From: Amycolatopsis jiangsuensis
GTDB taxonomy: Bacteria; Actinomycetota; Actinomycetes; Mycobacteriales; Pseudonocardiaceae
Length of the DNA: 64,000 nucleotides
Direction of reading: 5' to 3'
NCBI RefSeq assembly: GCF_014204865.1
Contig: NZ_JACHMG010000001.1
Coordinates: forward strand, 2,666,001 to 2,730,000
Positions 9,201 to 16,861 of the stretch are shown here, in pieces. A model generated the notes under the pieces. The model was given only the letters and a program-made list of their open reading frames with translations, was not told the DNA's origin and ran no database searches. The stretch's first letter is position 1; the number at the start of each line of letters is the position of its first letter. The translations under genes were made by a program, and so were the position numbers.

Positions 9201-9520
9201 CGCACGATCACGCCGCCCCCGCCGCCGAACACCTTGATGTGCCCGGCCCCGCGTTCGTTCAGCAGCTCGACGAGGTAGCTGAAGTACTCGACGTGCCCGC
9301 CCTGGTAGGCGGAAATGGCGACGCCCTGCACGTCCTCGGCGATGGCGGCGGTGGCCACCTCGTCCACCGAACGGTTGTGCCCCAGGTGCACCACCTCGGC
9401 GCCTTGGGACTGCAGGATCCGGCGCATGATGTTGATCGAGGCGTCGTGGCCGTCGAACAGGCTCGAGGCCGTGACGAACCGGACCGGGTTCTTCGGACGG
9501 TACAGATCGCTGCCGCTCAT
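6281..9520 (-). CDS. icmF: Fused isobutyryl-CoA mutase IcmF (B12-dependent)
   Basis: 1079 residues from ATG 9520, the normal length of IcmF. Order of parts: a coenzyme B12-binding domain (about 10-145) with the FDGHDASINIM motif; a G-protein chaperone domain with P-loop GITGTGGSGKSS at 199-210; a linker; and a C-terminal substrate-binding TIM barrel (about 560-1079). The enzyme interconverts isobutyryl-CoA and n-butyryl-CoA, and some members act on pivalyl- or isovaleryl-CoA; the fused GTPase protects and reloads the cofactor. It reads alone, with no separate mutase or meaB gene beside it. Longer in-frame openings to 9844 overlap the ArsR remnant on the other strand and lack family homology, so they were not used. 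No B12 riboswitch was seen upstream. Confidence 0.95.
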   Translation of the reverse strand: MSGSDLYRPKNPVRFVTASSLFDGHDASINIMRRILQSQGAEVVHLGHNRSVDEVATAAIAEDVQGVAISAYQGGHVEYFSYLVELLNERGAGHIKVFGGGGGVIVREEIELLHSRGVARIFSPEDGYEMGLPGMINSMIEACDSDLSTQPPASVDKLLSGEVPALARVITQLQRENLPADWRAAITEAAEQRPVPVLGITGTGGSGKSSLTDELIRRFRLDQEDKLRIAVLAVDPSRRKGGGALLGDRIRMNCLDGSPVYFRSLATRTTAGEIPAGLQESVLACKAAGYDLVIVETPGIGQGDAGIVDHVDESLYVMTPEFGAASQLEKIDMLDFADVVAINKFERRGAEDARRDVARQLVRNREAFGSAPEDMPVYGTSAAKFNDDGVTALYQHLRDVLAERGLSVSAGVLPAVSGKVSTDASTVIPGNRARYLAEIADTVRDYHTQTGKQVAALRKREHLAEARTALSEVDASTDALDGLLAAAESDVDGESTKLLERFHALAEEYRGEELVVKVRDRELRTQLWRDTLSGNRIPRVALPRYTETGELLSFLRRENLPGYFPYTAGVFPFKREGEDPARMFAGEGDPFRTNRRFKLLSSDSEAKRLSTAFDSVTLYGHDPATRPDIYGKVGTSGVSIASLDDMKVLYDGFDLTAPSTSVSMTINGPAPTILAFFLNTAIDQKLAEFRAEHDREPDEAEAGELREWALKNVRGTVQADILKEDQGQNTCIFSTEFSLRMMADIQEWFIEHGVRNFYSVSISGYHIAEAGANPISQLAFTLANGFTYVESYLARGMSVDDFAPNLSFFFSNGMDAEYSVLGRVARRIWAVAMRERYGANDRSQKLKYHVQTSGRSLHAQEMSFNDIRTTLQALCALYDNANSLHTNAYDEAITTPSESSVRRAMAIQMIINKEWGLSKNENPLQGSFVIDELTDLVEEAVLTEFDRISERGGVLGAMETGYQRGKIQDESLLYERQKHDGSLPIVGVNTFRNPKAGEDEVEVELARATEDEKRSQLDRLADFQHRHREDAQQALKTLREAATRGGNLFDVLMDAARVCSLGQITEAFFEVGGQYRRNV

Positions 9521-9592
9521 CCCACCAAAATACTCGGACTTCCTACTATCGGATAGCCAAACTGCAGTGACCGGGATCTCATCGAGCCTTGA

Positions 9593-9847
9593 CACGGACG
9601 GCTCGCCCGCGGTGAGGCCACCGTGAGCGAGCTGGCCGCACCGTTCGAAGTGAGCCTGCAGGCGGTGTCGAAACACCTGAAGGTGCTGGAGCAAGCCGGG
9701 CTGATCAGCCGCGGACGGACCCGGCAATGGCGCCCGTGCCGGCTCGAACCCGCGCCGCTCGCCGGGATCGCCGGCTGGGTGGCCGAGTACCGGCGGTTCT
9801 GGGAGGACAGGTTCGACCGAGTTCCAGGCCTCCGAGGTGGCCACTGA
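9593..9847 (+). pseudogene. ArsR-family regulator remnant lacking its N-terminus
   Basis: The readable part runs HGRLARGEATVSELAAPFEV and then SLQAVSKHLKVLEQAGLISR, the second half of an ArsR winged helix, and ends with the YRRFWEDRFD tail usual for stand-alone members paired with an AHSA1 gene. The expected 25-30 N-terminal residues with the LADPTRRAIL helix are missing; a TGA at 9590-9592 interrupts the frame just where they should be. A GTG at 9623 could still give 74 residues, but without the first helices it is unlikely to bind DNA properly. The end runs into the truncated partner gene. Confidence 0.7.
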
Positions 9848-10172
9848 CCCCCGCCCCGGCGGCGGGTGGCGAGCCCGGATCCGCAGCGCGGAGTACGGCG
9901 TCGACCGCCGGATGGGCGGGGTCTACCGCGAGGTGCGCCCGCCCTCGCGGCTGGTGTTCACCTACCGCTGGGAGGAGCCGGACGACGAGGTGGGCGAGAC
10001 CGTCGTGACGATCACCTTCGCCGACGCCGACGGCAAGACCGAGATGACCTTCCACCAGGGAAGGTTCCCCGACGAGACGGAGCGCGAAGGCCACCGGTAC
10101 GGCTGGATGTCGGCCTTCGAGGACCTGGCGGCGGCGCTGGACGCGCCCGGCGACAGTCCCCGTTCACGCTGA
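9837..10172 (+). pseudogene. AHSA1/SRPBCC-domain protein remnant lacking its N-terminus
   Basis: 111 residues could be read from GTG 9837, but there is no ribosome site. The sequence begins in mid-domain with ATDPRPGGGWRARIRSAEYG, then MGGVYREVRPPSRLVFTYRW. Intact AHSA1 proteins are about 140-160 residues and begin with a beta strand and helix that are absent here. The remaining C-terminal part, ending in GWMSAFEDLAAAL, is intact. It overlaps the end of the ArsR remnant in another frame, as expected if a deletion removed the end of arsR and the start of this gene. Confidence 0.65.
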
Positions 10173-10215
10173 ACGGCGCCGGGCCACGGGGAAAGTGACC
10201 CGGCGCGACGCGGGA

Positions 10216-10845
10216 TCAGTGGGCGTTCGCGTTGCTGCCGGCGTTGGCCGCCCGCAGCGCGATCCACTGCCGCATGGCGTACTCGACCAGCGTGATCAGC
10301 GTCTGTTTCGTCGACTCGCGTTCCCGGGCGTCGCACCGGACGATCGGGATGCTCGGGTCGATCGACAGCGCCTCGCGCACGTCGTTGATGTCGTGCTCGA
10401 GGACCCCGTCGAAGGTGTTGACGCCGACGATGTAGGGCAGCCCGCGGTCCTCGAAGAAGTCGATCGGCGCGAACGAGTCCGCCAGGCGGCGGGTGTCGGC
10501 CAGTACGACCGCACCGATCGCCCCGCGCACCAAGTCGTCCCACATGAACCAGAACCGCTGCTGGCCCGGGGTGCCGAACAGGTACAGGATCAGGTCCGCG
10601 TCGAGCGATACGCGGCCGAAGTCCATGGCGACCGTGGTGGTCGTCTTGTTCGGGGTCTGGTCGAGGTTGTCGATGCCGCGGCTCGCGTCGGTCATCATCG
10701 CCTCGGTGGTGAGCGGAACGATCTCCGACACCGAGCCCACGAACGTCGTCTTCCCCGCGCCGAAGCCGCCCGCGACCACGATCTTGGCCGATGTCATGGT
10801 CGGGGGTGCGGTTTCCCGCGGTGCCTTAAAGCCGACGGAGTCCAC
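10216..10845 (-). CDS. cvnD: Conservon GTPase (CvnD-type)
   Basis: 209 residues. It has the small GTPase motifs: P-loop GGFGAGKTT near 26-34, a switch region with TTTTVAMDFG, the DxxG-type LFGTPGQQRFWFMWDD, and GVNTFDG in place of the usual NKxD guanine-specificity motif. The start overlaps the end of the DUF742 gene by 20 bases, which indicates translational coupling in one operon. In the conservon system the GTPase is the last of four proteins and associates with the kinase/roadblock complex at the membrane to control development or secondary metabolism. The first 15 residues before the GTPase core may be trimmed if translation starts at MTSAKIVVAGG. Confidence 0.9.
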   Translation of the reverse strand: MDSVGFKAPRETAPPTMTSAKIVVAGGFGAGKTTFVGSVSEIVPLTTEAMMTDASRGIDNLDQTPNKTTTTVAMDFGRVSLDADLILYLFGTPGQQRFWFMWDDLVRGAIGAVVLADTRRLADSFAPIDFFEDRGLPYIVGVNTFDGVLEHDINDVREALSIDPSIPIVRCDARERESTKQTLITLVEYAMRQWIALRAANAGSNANAH

Positions 10846-11593
10846 TCAAAACCCTTTCCATCAACATCAAGTGTGCTTCGGCGCCGTCCTGGCCCGAGAT
10901 CGTCCGGTGCACGGTGACCAGGCCCGCGTCGGCGGCGTCGCTGATCAGCACTCTGGCCACCCCCAGCGGCACCCGCAGTGCCGCGGCGATCTCGGCCACC
11001 GAACGCGGTGTCCGGCACTCTTCCATGATCGAGACGCTCTCGATCTGCTCCGCGGCCGCCTCGGGGAAGCCCCCCGCGGCGACGTGGTCCTTCGTGGAGA
11101 TCAGGGTCTCCAGTTCGAGCGCGTAGTTCGCCCGGGTGCGCCCGCCGGTGAGAGCGTACGGGCGCACGATCGACGTCTCCTCGTCCGGGTCCACGCGGTC
11201 GACGCGGTCCATGCGGTCCGGCCGGGTGAACGCGGTGGGCACGGAGAACTCGCCGCTCGGCGGTCCGGGATCGAAGAGCCCACCTGGTCTGGGGCCGTCG
11301 GAGTCCGTACTGCCCGGTGGAGAGACGAGAGAGGTCACACCATCTCCTAGGTCGGCAGGCGGCGGTGCCGCCTGCGGTTCCGCCGCCGCATGCGCTGCGG
11401 GGGCGGGCGGCTCGGGGGGCTGGGTTTCCTTGCCGGTCTTCTTCCGCTTCTTGCGTGAGCGGCCCGAATCGAGGCTGAAGCCGTTGAAGACGTCGGCGAT
11501 CGTGCCGTCGTCGTCGGCGTCGCGAGCCTCCCCGCGCGGGGGCTCGCCGCCGTCTGGAGGCTCGTCGCCGAACAGTCCGGACCCCTGGCTCAT
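10826..11593 (-). CDS. cvnC: DUF742 protein of the conservon (CvnC-type)
   Basis: 255 residues. The N-terminal half (1-125) is polar and disordered-looking, with a KKRKKTGKE basic cluster and many Pro/Ala/Gly residues. The C-terminal half is the DUF742 domain: IVRPYALTGGRTRANYALEL, then a winged-helix-like PRSVAEIAAALRVPLGVARV and a final ERVLSGLRRL. DUF742 proteins are the third member of conservons and carry a helix-turn-helix-like fold. The N-terminal extension is longer than in most members, which are about 120-200 residues. The gene is 7 bases from the roadblock gene and overlaps the GTPase gene. Confidence 0.9.
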   Translation of the reverse strand: MSQGSGLFGDEPPDGGEPPRGEARDADDDGTIADVFNGFSLDSGRSRKKRKKTGKETQPPEPPAPAAHAAAEPQAAPPPADLGDGVTSLVSPPGSTDSDGPRPGGLFDPGPPSGEFSVPTAFTRPDRMDRVDRVDPDEETSIVRPYALTGGRTRANYALELETLISTKDHVAAGGFPEAAAEQIESVSIMEECRTPRSVAEIAAALRVPLGVARVLISDAADAGLVTVHRTISGQDGAEAHLMLMERVLSGLRRL

Positions 11594-11600
11594 CGCGCCA

Positions 11601-12053
11601 TCATCCCACCGGTTCGCCGATCAGCGAGCCCCCGGCACCCTGCAGCTGCGCACGCAGCTCCGGGGTGAGGATCTGACCGACCCGGTCCACCAGCATGGTC
11701 ATCTCGTAGGCCACCTGGCCGATGTCGCAGTTGGGTGCGGCGAGGATGGCCAGGCACGACCCGTCGCTGATGGACATCAGCACCATGATGCCGAGCTCCA
11801 TCTCCACGACGGTCTCGCGTACAGTGCCCGCCTCGAAGCAGCGTGCGGCGCCCTGGGTCAGGCTGACCAGCCCGGAGGCCACGGCCGCGAGCTGGTCGGC
11901 CCGGTCGAGCGGCAGCCGGTTGGAGGCGGTGAGCAGCAGCCCGTCGGCCGACACCACGACCGCGTGCGCGACTCCGGGGACCCGCTCGGCGAAGTCGTTC
12001 ACCAGCCAGCCGAACTGGTTCTGCTGCGGCTGGGCCGCATTCGGCGAGGTCAT
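11601..12053 (-). CDS. cvnB: Roadblock/LC7 protein (CvnB-type)
   Basis: 150 residues. Typical features are NQFGWLVNDFAERVPGVAHA near the start, then VVSADGLLLTASNRLP and LVSLTQGAARCFE. The LGIMVLMSISDGSCLAILA strand of the longin-like Roadblock fold follows. The start overlaps the stop of the kinase gene by 4 bases (ATGA type). In conservons this dimeric protein links the sensor kinase to the GTPase and may act on its nucleotide state. The last 20 residues after the fold are variable. Confidence 0.93.
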   Translation of the reverse strand: MTSPNAAQPQQNQFGWLVNDFAERVPGVAHAVVVSADGLLLTASNRLPLDRADQLAAVASGLVSLTQGAARCFEAGTVRETVVEMELGIMVLMSISDGSCLAILAAPNCDIGQVAYEMTMLVDRVGQILTPELRAQLQGAGGSLIGEPVG

Positions 12054-15000
12054 TCACCCTCCAGTGTTTCGTGGTTCTTCTCGGCGGCCTGCGCGGTGCG
12101 GTGGCGGCCGCGCTGGATACCCTGCTGGAAACTGCTCAGGCGGCCACGCACATCGTGCGCGTCGCGGGACGGACGGGGTCGCGCCGCCCCCGAAGGCGGC
12201 GGTGCACTACCCGGGAGAAGCTGCTCTCCCCGGCGGCGACGGGGCAATCCTGCCGAAGTGAACGAAGTGGGCGCGGACTGGGACACCGCTTCCACGGTCC
12301 GCCAGCCCTCATCCGACCCGAACGTCCACTCCGCGCCGCCCTTTCCTCCCCCGGCAGCCTCGAGCCCGGCCACCGCGGCAGGCACCTGCCCCGGATCGGC
12401 CGCGGGCGGCCCGGGCGGCAACTCGGACGCCCCCCGCCGCCGGCTCGGCAACGCCTCCGGCCGCTCCGGACGTCCACCGTCCACCCCGGGCCGGCCCGGC
12501 TGGGTGGCGGGCTGTCCGGCCGGGGTGGGCTGTCCGGCCGGGGTGGGCTGTCCGGCCGGGGTGGGCTGTCCGGCCGGGGTGGACGGCGTGGGCTGACCGG
12601 CCGGAGTGGACGGACCGCCTTGGCCGAGCTGCGTGGGCTGACCCGGTTGTGCGGGCTGACCCGGTTGCGTCGCCGGACCGGGCTGCGTCGGCTGGCCGGC
12701 CTGTGTGGCCGGACCGGCTTGCGTGGCCTGACCAGGCTGGGTGGGCTGTCCGGCCTCGGTGACCGGACCGGCCTGCGTGGGCGCTCCGGCAGCGTCCGGC
12801 TGGTCCGGACCACTTGCGTCCGCGATGGTCTGGTCCCGATCACTTGCGACCGGGGCGCCGGAAGCCGGGGCGCCGGCCGTGGGAGTGCTTGCGGCCGGGG
12901 CGTTCTCGGTAGATCCGGTCGCAGGCGCATCACTCGCAGCCGGGGCACTCTCGGCCGGGCTACCGGTGTCGGGCGCGGCCGTACCGGCGGCCCACCCGCT
13001 CGCACCGGACGTGGCGCTGGTGCCCGCGGACGACTGATCCGCCGGTTCCCGGCGCTCGGCACCGGAACCCGCCACACCAGCACCCGCTCCACGCTGTTCC
13101 ACCGGATCCGGGCGCACAACACCGGTCTCGGCGACACCAGCACTCGACGCGGCCTGAACCGACGGCTTCGGGCCCTCGATGCCGGACCTGGCGGTCAGGC
13201 CGTTCGTCTCCGCGGACTGGGCGTCCGCCGGGGCGGGACGGCCGGAGTGCTCCGCGGACGGGTCGCGACGGTCTGCTTCGGCGGGCCTGCTGCCGTCCGC
13301 TGAGCCGGACTGGTCCGGACCAGTTGCCGGGTCGTCCGTGGCGGGGGTCTGACCCCGGTTTCCCATGAACGCGGCCGCGACCCGTGCACGTCCGGTGTCC
13401 GGTGGGGGGCTTCCCTCGCCGGCGGTCGGGCGGTGTCCCGCGTCCCCTTCGGAGGACGAACCGTCCTGAGCCGGCGTGAACGCGGACGGGAACCGTGGCG
13501 CATCGCCGGCGGGACCGGGCGAAGTGGCACCCGGAGTGCGCCGCGGCATCGCGGCGGGACGGTCCGGGCCGGCAACGCCATCCGGCCCGCCGACGGTGCC
13601 CGGGCGGGAAGCTTCCTCTCCGCCCGTAGTGGATCCGGCCGTAGCGGAACCGCCGGTGGTCGAATCAGGCGTGGCCGATCCCCGCTGCAGATCCTGCGCC
13701 GGCACGGAACCGGCGCGGTCCGGTTGCTCGCCCGACGCCCCAGATCCAGAATCAGCCTGACCGGCCCGCTCACCCTGCGACGAAGACCCAGCGCCCGCCT
13801 GTCCGGACTGCTCGCCCGGGACTGGCCCGGCGCTCGTCTGACCAGACCGCTCGGTCTGTGGGGTGAACACCGATCCGACCGGACCCGGCTGGCCGGCCGG
13901 GACGCCGAAGGCTGCCGGTCGCTGTTGCTCGTCCGGCGTGCCGGGTGCGAAGCCCGCCACCGGGTGGGCGGACTGCTCGCCCGGGCTGCCGCCGGAGTCA
14001 CGGACGTGCTGGCGGCCCCGGTTCACTCCGCGCTGGAAGCTCGTCAGGCGGCCGCGGACGTCGGATGGGTCGCGGACGGGCAGTTCCCGCTCCTGGTCCG
14101 GTTCCGGCGCGATCGGTTCCGGGGTCGCGCTGCCGGGCAGCAGCTGCTCACCCTTGCGGCGCCGGGGCAGGCCCGCCTTCGTGAACGCGGTCGGCTCGGA
14201 CTGGGTGACCGCCTGGACCGTGCGCCAGTTCTCATCGCTGGCGAAGTCCCAGTTGCGCTCGTCCTGCGCGGGCGTGGTGACCGGAGCATCCCCGGCCGCG
14301 GCCACCGGCTCCGCCGTCTCGTCCTCAGTGGACGGCGCCGGCGACCGGAACCAGGCCGACAGCATCTCGTCGAAGATCGGCGTGTTCTCGATCGTCGTCT
14401 CGGCCGCCGAGGGCGGCGGCACCTCCGGCACCTGCTGCGCCGCCTGGTTCCACCAGTCGCTCAGCGTGGTGCCGTTGGCCGCGGAGAACAGGTCCTTGCC
14501 CGAGGGCAGCTCGTCCCGCGGTGGTTCCCCGGACTCCTGCGACGGAGACGACGGAGACGATGCCGGCGGAGCCGGAGACGACGGCCCGGGCACGGGTTCC
14601 GGCCGCGGCGGCGGCACGTCCACGACCTGCGGCATCCGCGGCGCGGACGGCGGCGCCGGATCGTCCCGCGGGATCGGGCTGAACAACGCGGTCCCGGAGA
14701 CCTCCAGATCCGACGGCGGGCGGACACCCTGCTCCGGGGGATAACCCGCGAGGTCGCTCGGCGAAGGCCAGCGCTGGTCGCCGGACGGCAGCATGCCCGG
14801 GCGCGGCGAGCCGTTGGCCGGACGCTGCCGGCGCGGCAGGCCACCGGGAGTCGACGGCGGCGCGGGAATGCTCGTGATCGGGCCGGTCTCGGTCATCGAA
14901 CCGGTCATCACCAGCTCCGGCGGCACCACCACGGTGGCGCGCACCCCGACGATGTCCTTGCCACCGTGCAGTGAGACGCCGATGCGGTGCCGCCCGGCGA

Positions 15001-16861
15001 GCCGGCCGACGACGAACAGGCCCATCCGCCGCGACGTCGCGAGGTCGACCGAACCCGAGTCGGTGAGGCGGCCATTGGCCTCGAGGACCTCGTGCTCGTT
15101 CATGCCGATGCCCTTGTCGAGGATGTCGACGTTGAGGGAGCCGTCCTCGGCGAGCCGCGTCGCGACCGTCACCTGGGTCTCCGGCGCGGAGAACGCGGTC
15201 GCGTTGTCGAGCAGCTCCGCGACCAGCCGCTGCACGTCGCTCGCGGCGAACCCGACGATCTTCACCACCGGCGGGTGCTGCACGGAAACCCGTTGGTACT
15301 GTTCGATTTCCGAGACCGCGGCACGCAGCACGTCGTGCGCGGTCACCGGCTGCCCGGAACGGCGGCCCGGCTCGGCGCCGGAGAGCACCATCAGGTTCTC
15401 GTTGTTGCGCCGCATCCGGGTGGCGAGGTGGTCGAGCTGGAACAGCGTGGCCAGCTGGTCGGCGTCCTCCTCGTCGCGCTCCAGCCGCTCGATCAGCTGC
15501 AGCTGCCGCTGCACGAGGCTCTGGCTGCGCCGCGACAGGTTCACGAACACACTGCTGTACCCGGCACGCATCGCGGCCTGCTCGGTCGCGAGCCGCAGCG
15601 CCTGGCTGTGCACCTTCTCGAAGGCGCGCGCCACCTCACCGACCTCGTCGTGCACCTGCACCGGGACCGGCTCGACCTCGACGCTCTGCGCGCGGCCCTC
15701 CTGGATGTTGCGCACCGCGTCCGGCAGGTCCTTTTCGGCCACGTCGAGCGCGCTGCGCCGCAGTGTCTTCAGTGAACGCAGCAGCTGCCGGGTGATCACG
15801 AACACGACCGCGGCGGCCGCGGCGAGCGCGGCGAACAGCAGCACGGCGAGCAGGCCGGCACTGCTGCTGGCGTCCTCCACCAGCGCCGCGGACGCCGCGG
15901 TGAGGTCGGTGGCCATCCGGTTGCCGACCTCGTTCAGCTGTCCGGTGACGGCGTTCGCAGCGGCGTTCCACTCCTGTGCGGACAGCCCGCGGAGCGCGGC
16001 GTCACTCGAAGCGCCCTGCTGCCCGAGCACGGTGCCGACCATCCGCTTCAGGTCATAGGACGTGTCCGGCTTGAGTGTGCTGTCGAGGTCCTGCCGCTGG
16101 GGCGCGGTGGCCGCGGCGGTGAAGTCGGCGATGCGGTCGTCGTAGCGCAGCTGCGCGTCGCGTACGTTGCTCAGCTCTTGCGGAGTCAGCGAACCGTCGT
16201 CGATGCCGTAGGCCACGATCGCCTGCGTGACCGAGGTCTGTTCCTTCGCGGCTTCGAGATCGTGCAGTGCGCTCGGGGTGCTGCCGAGAGCGTCCGCGCT
16301 GGCGCCCGCCGCCACCGCGGTGTCCGCGCCGATCAGCGCCGCGGTCACCGCGTTGTAGTCGCTGACCGCCTCGGCCGCGTGCAGCAGCCCGGCGCCGACC
16401 TGCTGGCGGATCACGGCGATCTCGTTGACCTGCGCGGTCGCCGAGTTCACCGCGCCGGACACGCTGGAGCCGTCGGCACCCGCGCGGGTGGCCGCCTCGG
16501 TGAACGGGCCGATGGCGGCGTCGGTGGCGTCACGCGCGGACTTCAGCTCGGGTGTGACCCCCGAGGCGCCCGCGCTCAGCTGCGCGGCGGTCAGGGTGCG
16601 CTCACGTTGCAGCCCGTCGGTGAGCGCACGCAGCTGCGTGCTGAGCGCGACGAGCCGGTCGATCCGCTGGTAGTCGCTGGACCGCGACACCTGACCCACG
16701 ATCGCGGTGATACCCAGTACCAGCGCGAGCACGATGGGGACCAGCGTGACGGCGGACAGCTTGACCGGCAGGCTCCAGTCCCGCCAGCGCATCGCCGCCC
16801 GCCAGCCGGACGACCCGCGCGGCCGCCGCGGCGGGCGGCCGAGCAGTTTCTCCACAGGCAC
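12050..16861 (-). CDS. cvnA: Conservon sensor histidine kinase (CvnA-type) with giant low-complexity tail
   Basis: 1603 residues if translation starts at GTG 16861, chosen because AGGAG lies 8 bases upstream; GTG 16930 and ATG 16792 (MRWRDWSLPVKL) are alternatives. Layout: membrane segment about 31-56; nitrate/nitrite-sensor-like periplasmic helices to about 325; second membrane segment about 335-360; HAMP; a degenerate phosphoacceptor helix (FQLDHLATRMRRNNENL); an ATPase domain with N-box ELLDNATAFS near 549. Beyond about 680 the protein is Pro/Ala/Gly/Gln-rich. A module running from WDFASDENWRTV to DVRGRLTSFQRGVNRGR (about 870-945) is repeated at the very end (WTFGSDEGWRTV to DVRGRLSSFQQGIQRGR, about 1510-1585). 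Family members are usually 700-1100 residues. It heads the four-gene operon. Confidence 0.9.
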   Translation of the reverse strand: MPVEKLLGRPPRRPRGSSGWRAAMRWRDWSLPVKLSAVTLVPIVLALVLGITAIVGQVSRSSDYQRIDRLVALSTQLRALTDGLQRERTLTAAQLSAGASGVTPELKSARDATDAAIGPFTEAATRAGADGSSVSGAVNSATAQVNEIAVIRQQVGAGLLHAAEAVSDYNAVTAALIGADTAVAAGASADALGSTPSALHDLEAAKEQTSVTQAIVAYGIDDGSLTPQELSNVRDAQLRYDDRIADFTAAATAPQRQDLDSTLKPDTSYDLKRMVGTVLGQQGASSDAALRGLSAQEWNAAANAVTGQLNEVGNRMATDLTAASAALVEDASSSAGLLAVLLFAALAAAAAVVFVITRQLLRSLKTLRRSALDVAEKDLPDAVRNIQEGRAQSVEVEPVPVQVHDEVGEVARAFEKVHSQALRLATEQAAMRAGYSSVFVNLSRRSQSLVQRQLQLIERLERDEEDADQLATLFQLDHLATRMRRNNENLMVLSGAEPGRRSGQPVTAHDVLRAAVSEIEQYQRVSVQHPPVVKIVGFAASDVQRLVAELLDNATAFSAPETQVTVATRLAEDGSLNVDILDKGIGMNEHEVLEANGRLTDSGSVDLATSRRMGLFVVGRLAGRHRIGVSLHGGKDIVGVRATVVVPPELVMTGSMTETGPITSIPAPPSTPGGLPRRQRPANGSPRPGMLPSGDQRWPSPSDLAGYPPEQGVRPPSDLEVSGTALFSPIPRDDPAPPSAPRMPQVVDVPPPRPEPVPGPSSPAPPASSPSSPSQESGEPPRDELPSGKDLFSAANGTTLSDWWNQAAQQVPEVPPPSAAETTIENTPIFDEMLSAWFRSPAPSTEDETAEPVAAAGDAPVTTPAQDERNWDFASDENWRTVQAVTQSEPTAFTKAGLPRRRKGEQLLPGSATPEPIAPEPDQERELPVRDPSDVRGRLTSFQRGVNRGRQHVRDSGGSPGEQSAHPVAGFAPGTPDEQQRPAAFGVPAGQPGPVGSVFTPQTERSGQTSAGPVPGEQSGQAGAGSSSQGERAGQADSGSGASGEQPDRAGSVPAQDLQRGSATPDSTTGGSATAGSTTGGEEASRPGTVGGPDGVAGPDRPAAMPRRTPGATSPGPAGDAPRFPSAFTPAQDGSSSEGDAGHRPTAGEGSPPPDTGRARVAAAFMGNRGQTPATDDPATGPDQSGSADGSRPAEADRRDPSAEHSGRPAPADAQSAETNGLTARSGIEGPKPSVQAASSAGVAETGVVRPDPVEQRGAGAGVAGSGAERREPADQSSAGTSATSGASGWAAGTAAPDTGSPAESAPAASDAPATGSTENAPAASTPTAGAPASGAPVASDRDQTIADASGPDQPDAAGAPTQAGPVTEAGQPTQPGQATQAGPATQAGQPTQPGPATQPGQPAQPGQPTQLGQGGPSTPAGQPTPSTPAGQPTPAGQPTPAGQPTPAGQPATQPGRPGVDGGRPERPEALPSRRRGASELPPGPPAADPGQVPAAVAGLEAAGGGKGGAEWTFGSDEGWRTVEAVSQSAPTSFTSAGLPRRRRGEQLLPGSAPPPSGAARPRPSRDAHDVRGRLSSFQQGIQRGRHRTAQAAEKNHETLEGE
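12511..12582. repeat. Four perfect tandem copies of an 18-bp unit
   Basis: The unit GCTGTCCGGCCGGGGTGG occurs four times head to tail and is followed by diverged copies to about 12720. It lies inside the kinase gene in frame, giving tandem Pro-Thr-Pro-Ala-Gly-Gln repeats on the minus strand. Being a multiple of three, copy-number change would alter the tail length without breaking the frame. Confidence 0.9.

Noticed and set aside
8993..9620. B12 riboswitch upstream of icmF
   Set aside because: The leader between 9521 and the ArsR remnant is too short and shows no B12-box-like sequence.
9521..9844. Longer N-terminus for icmF
   Set aside because: The extra residues are unlike IcmF, which normally begins close to the B12-binding domain as it does from 9520, and they overlap the ArsR remnant on the other strand.
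12511..12582. Short tandem repeats as a CRISPR array
   Set aside because: The units are 18 bases with no spacers and are in frame inside a gene; no cas genes are present.
12071..13303. Gly/Arg/Leu-repeat plus-strand open frame of about 410 codons
   Set aside because: It is the mirror of the low-complexity tail of the kinase gene; the repeats come from that gene.
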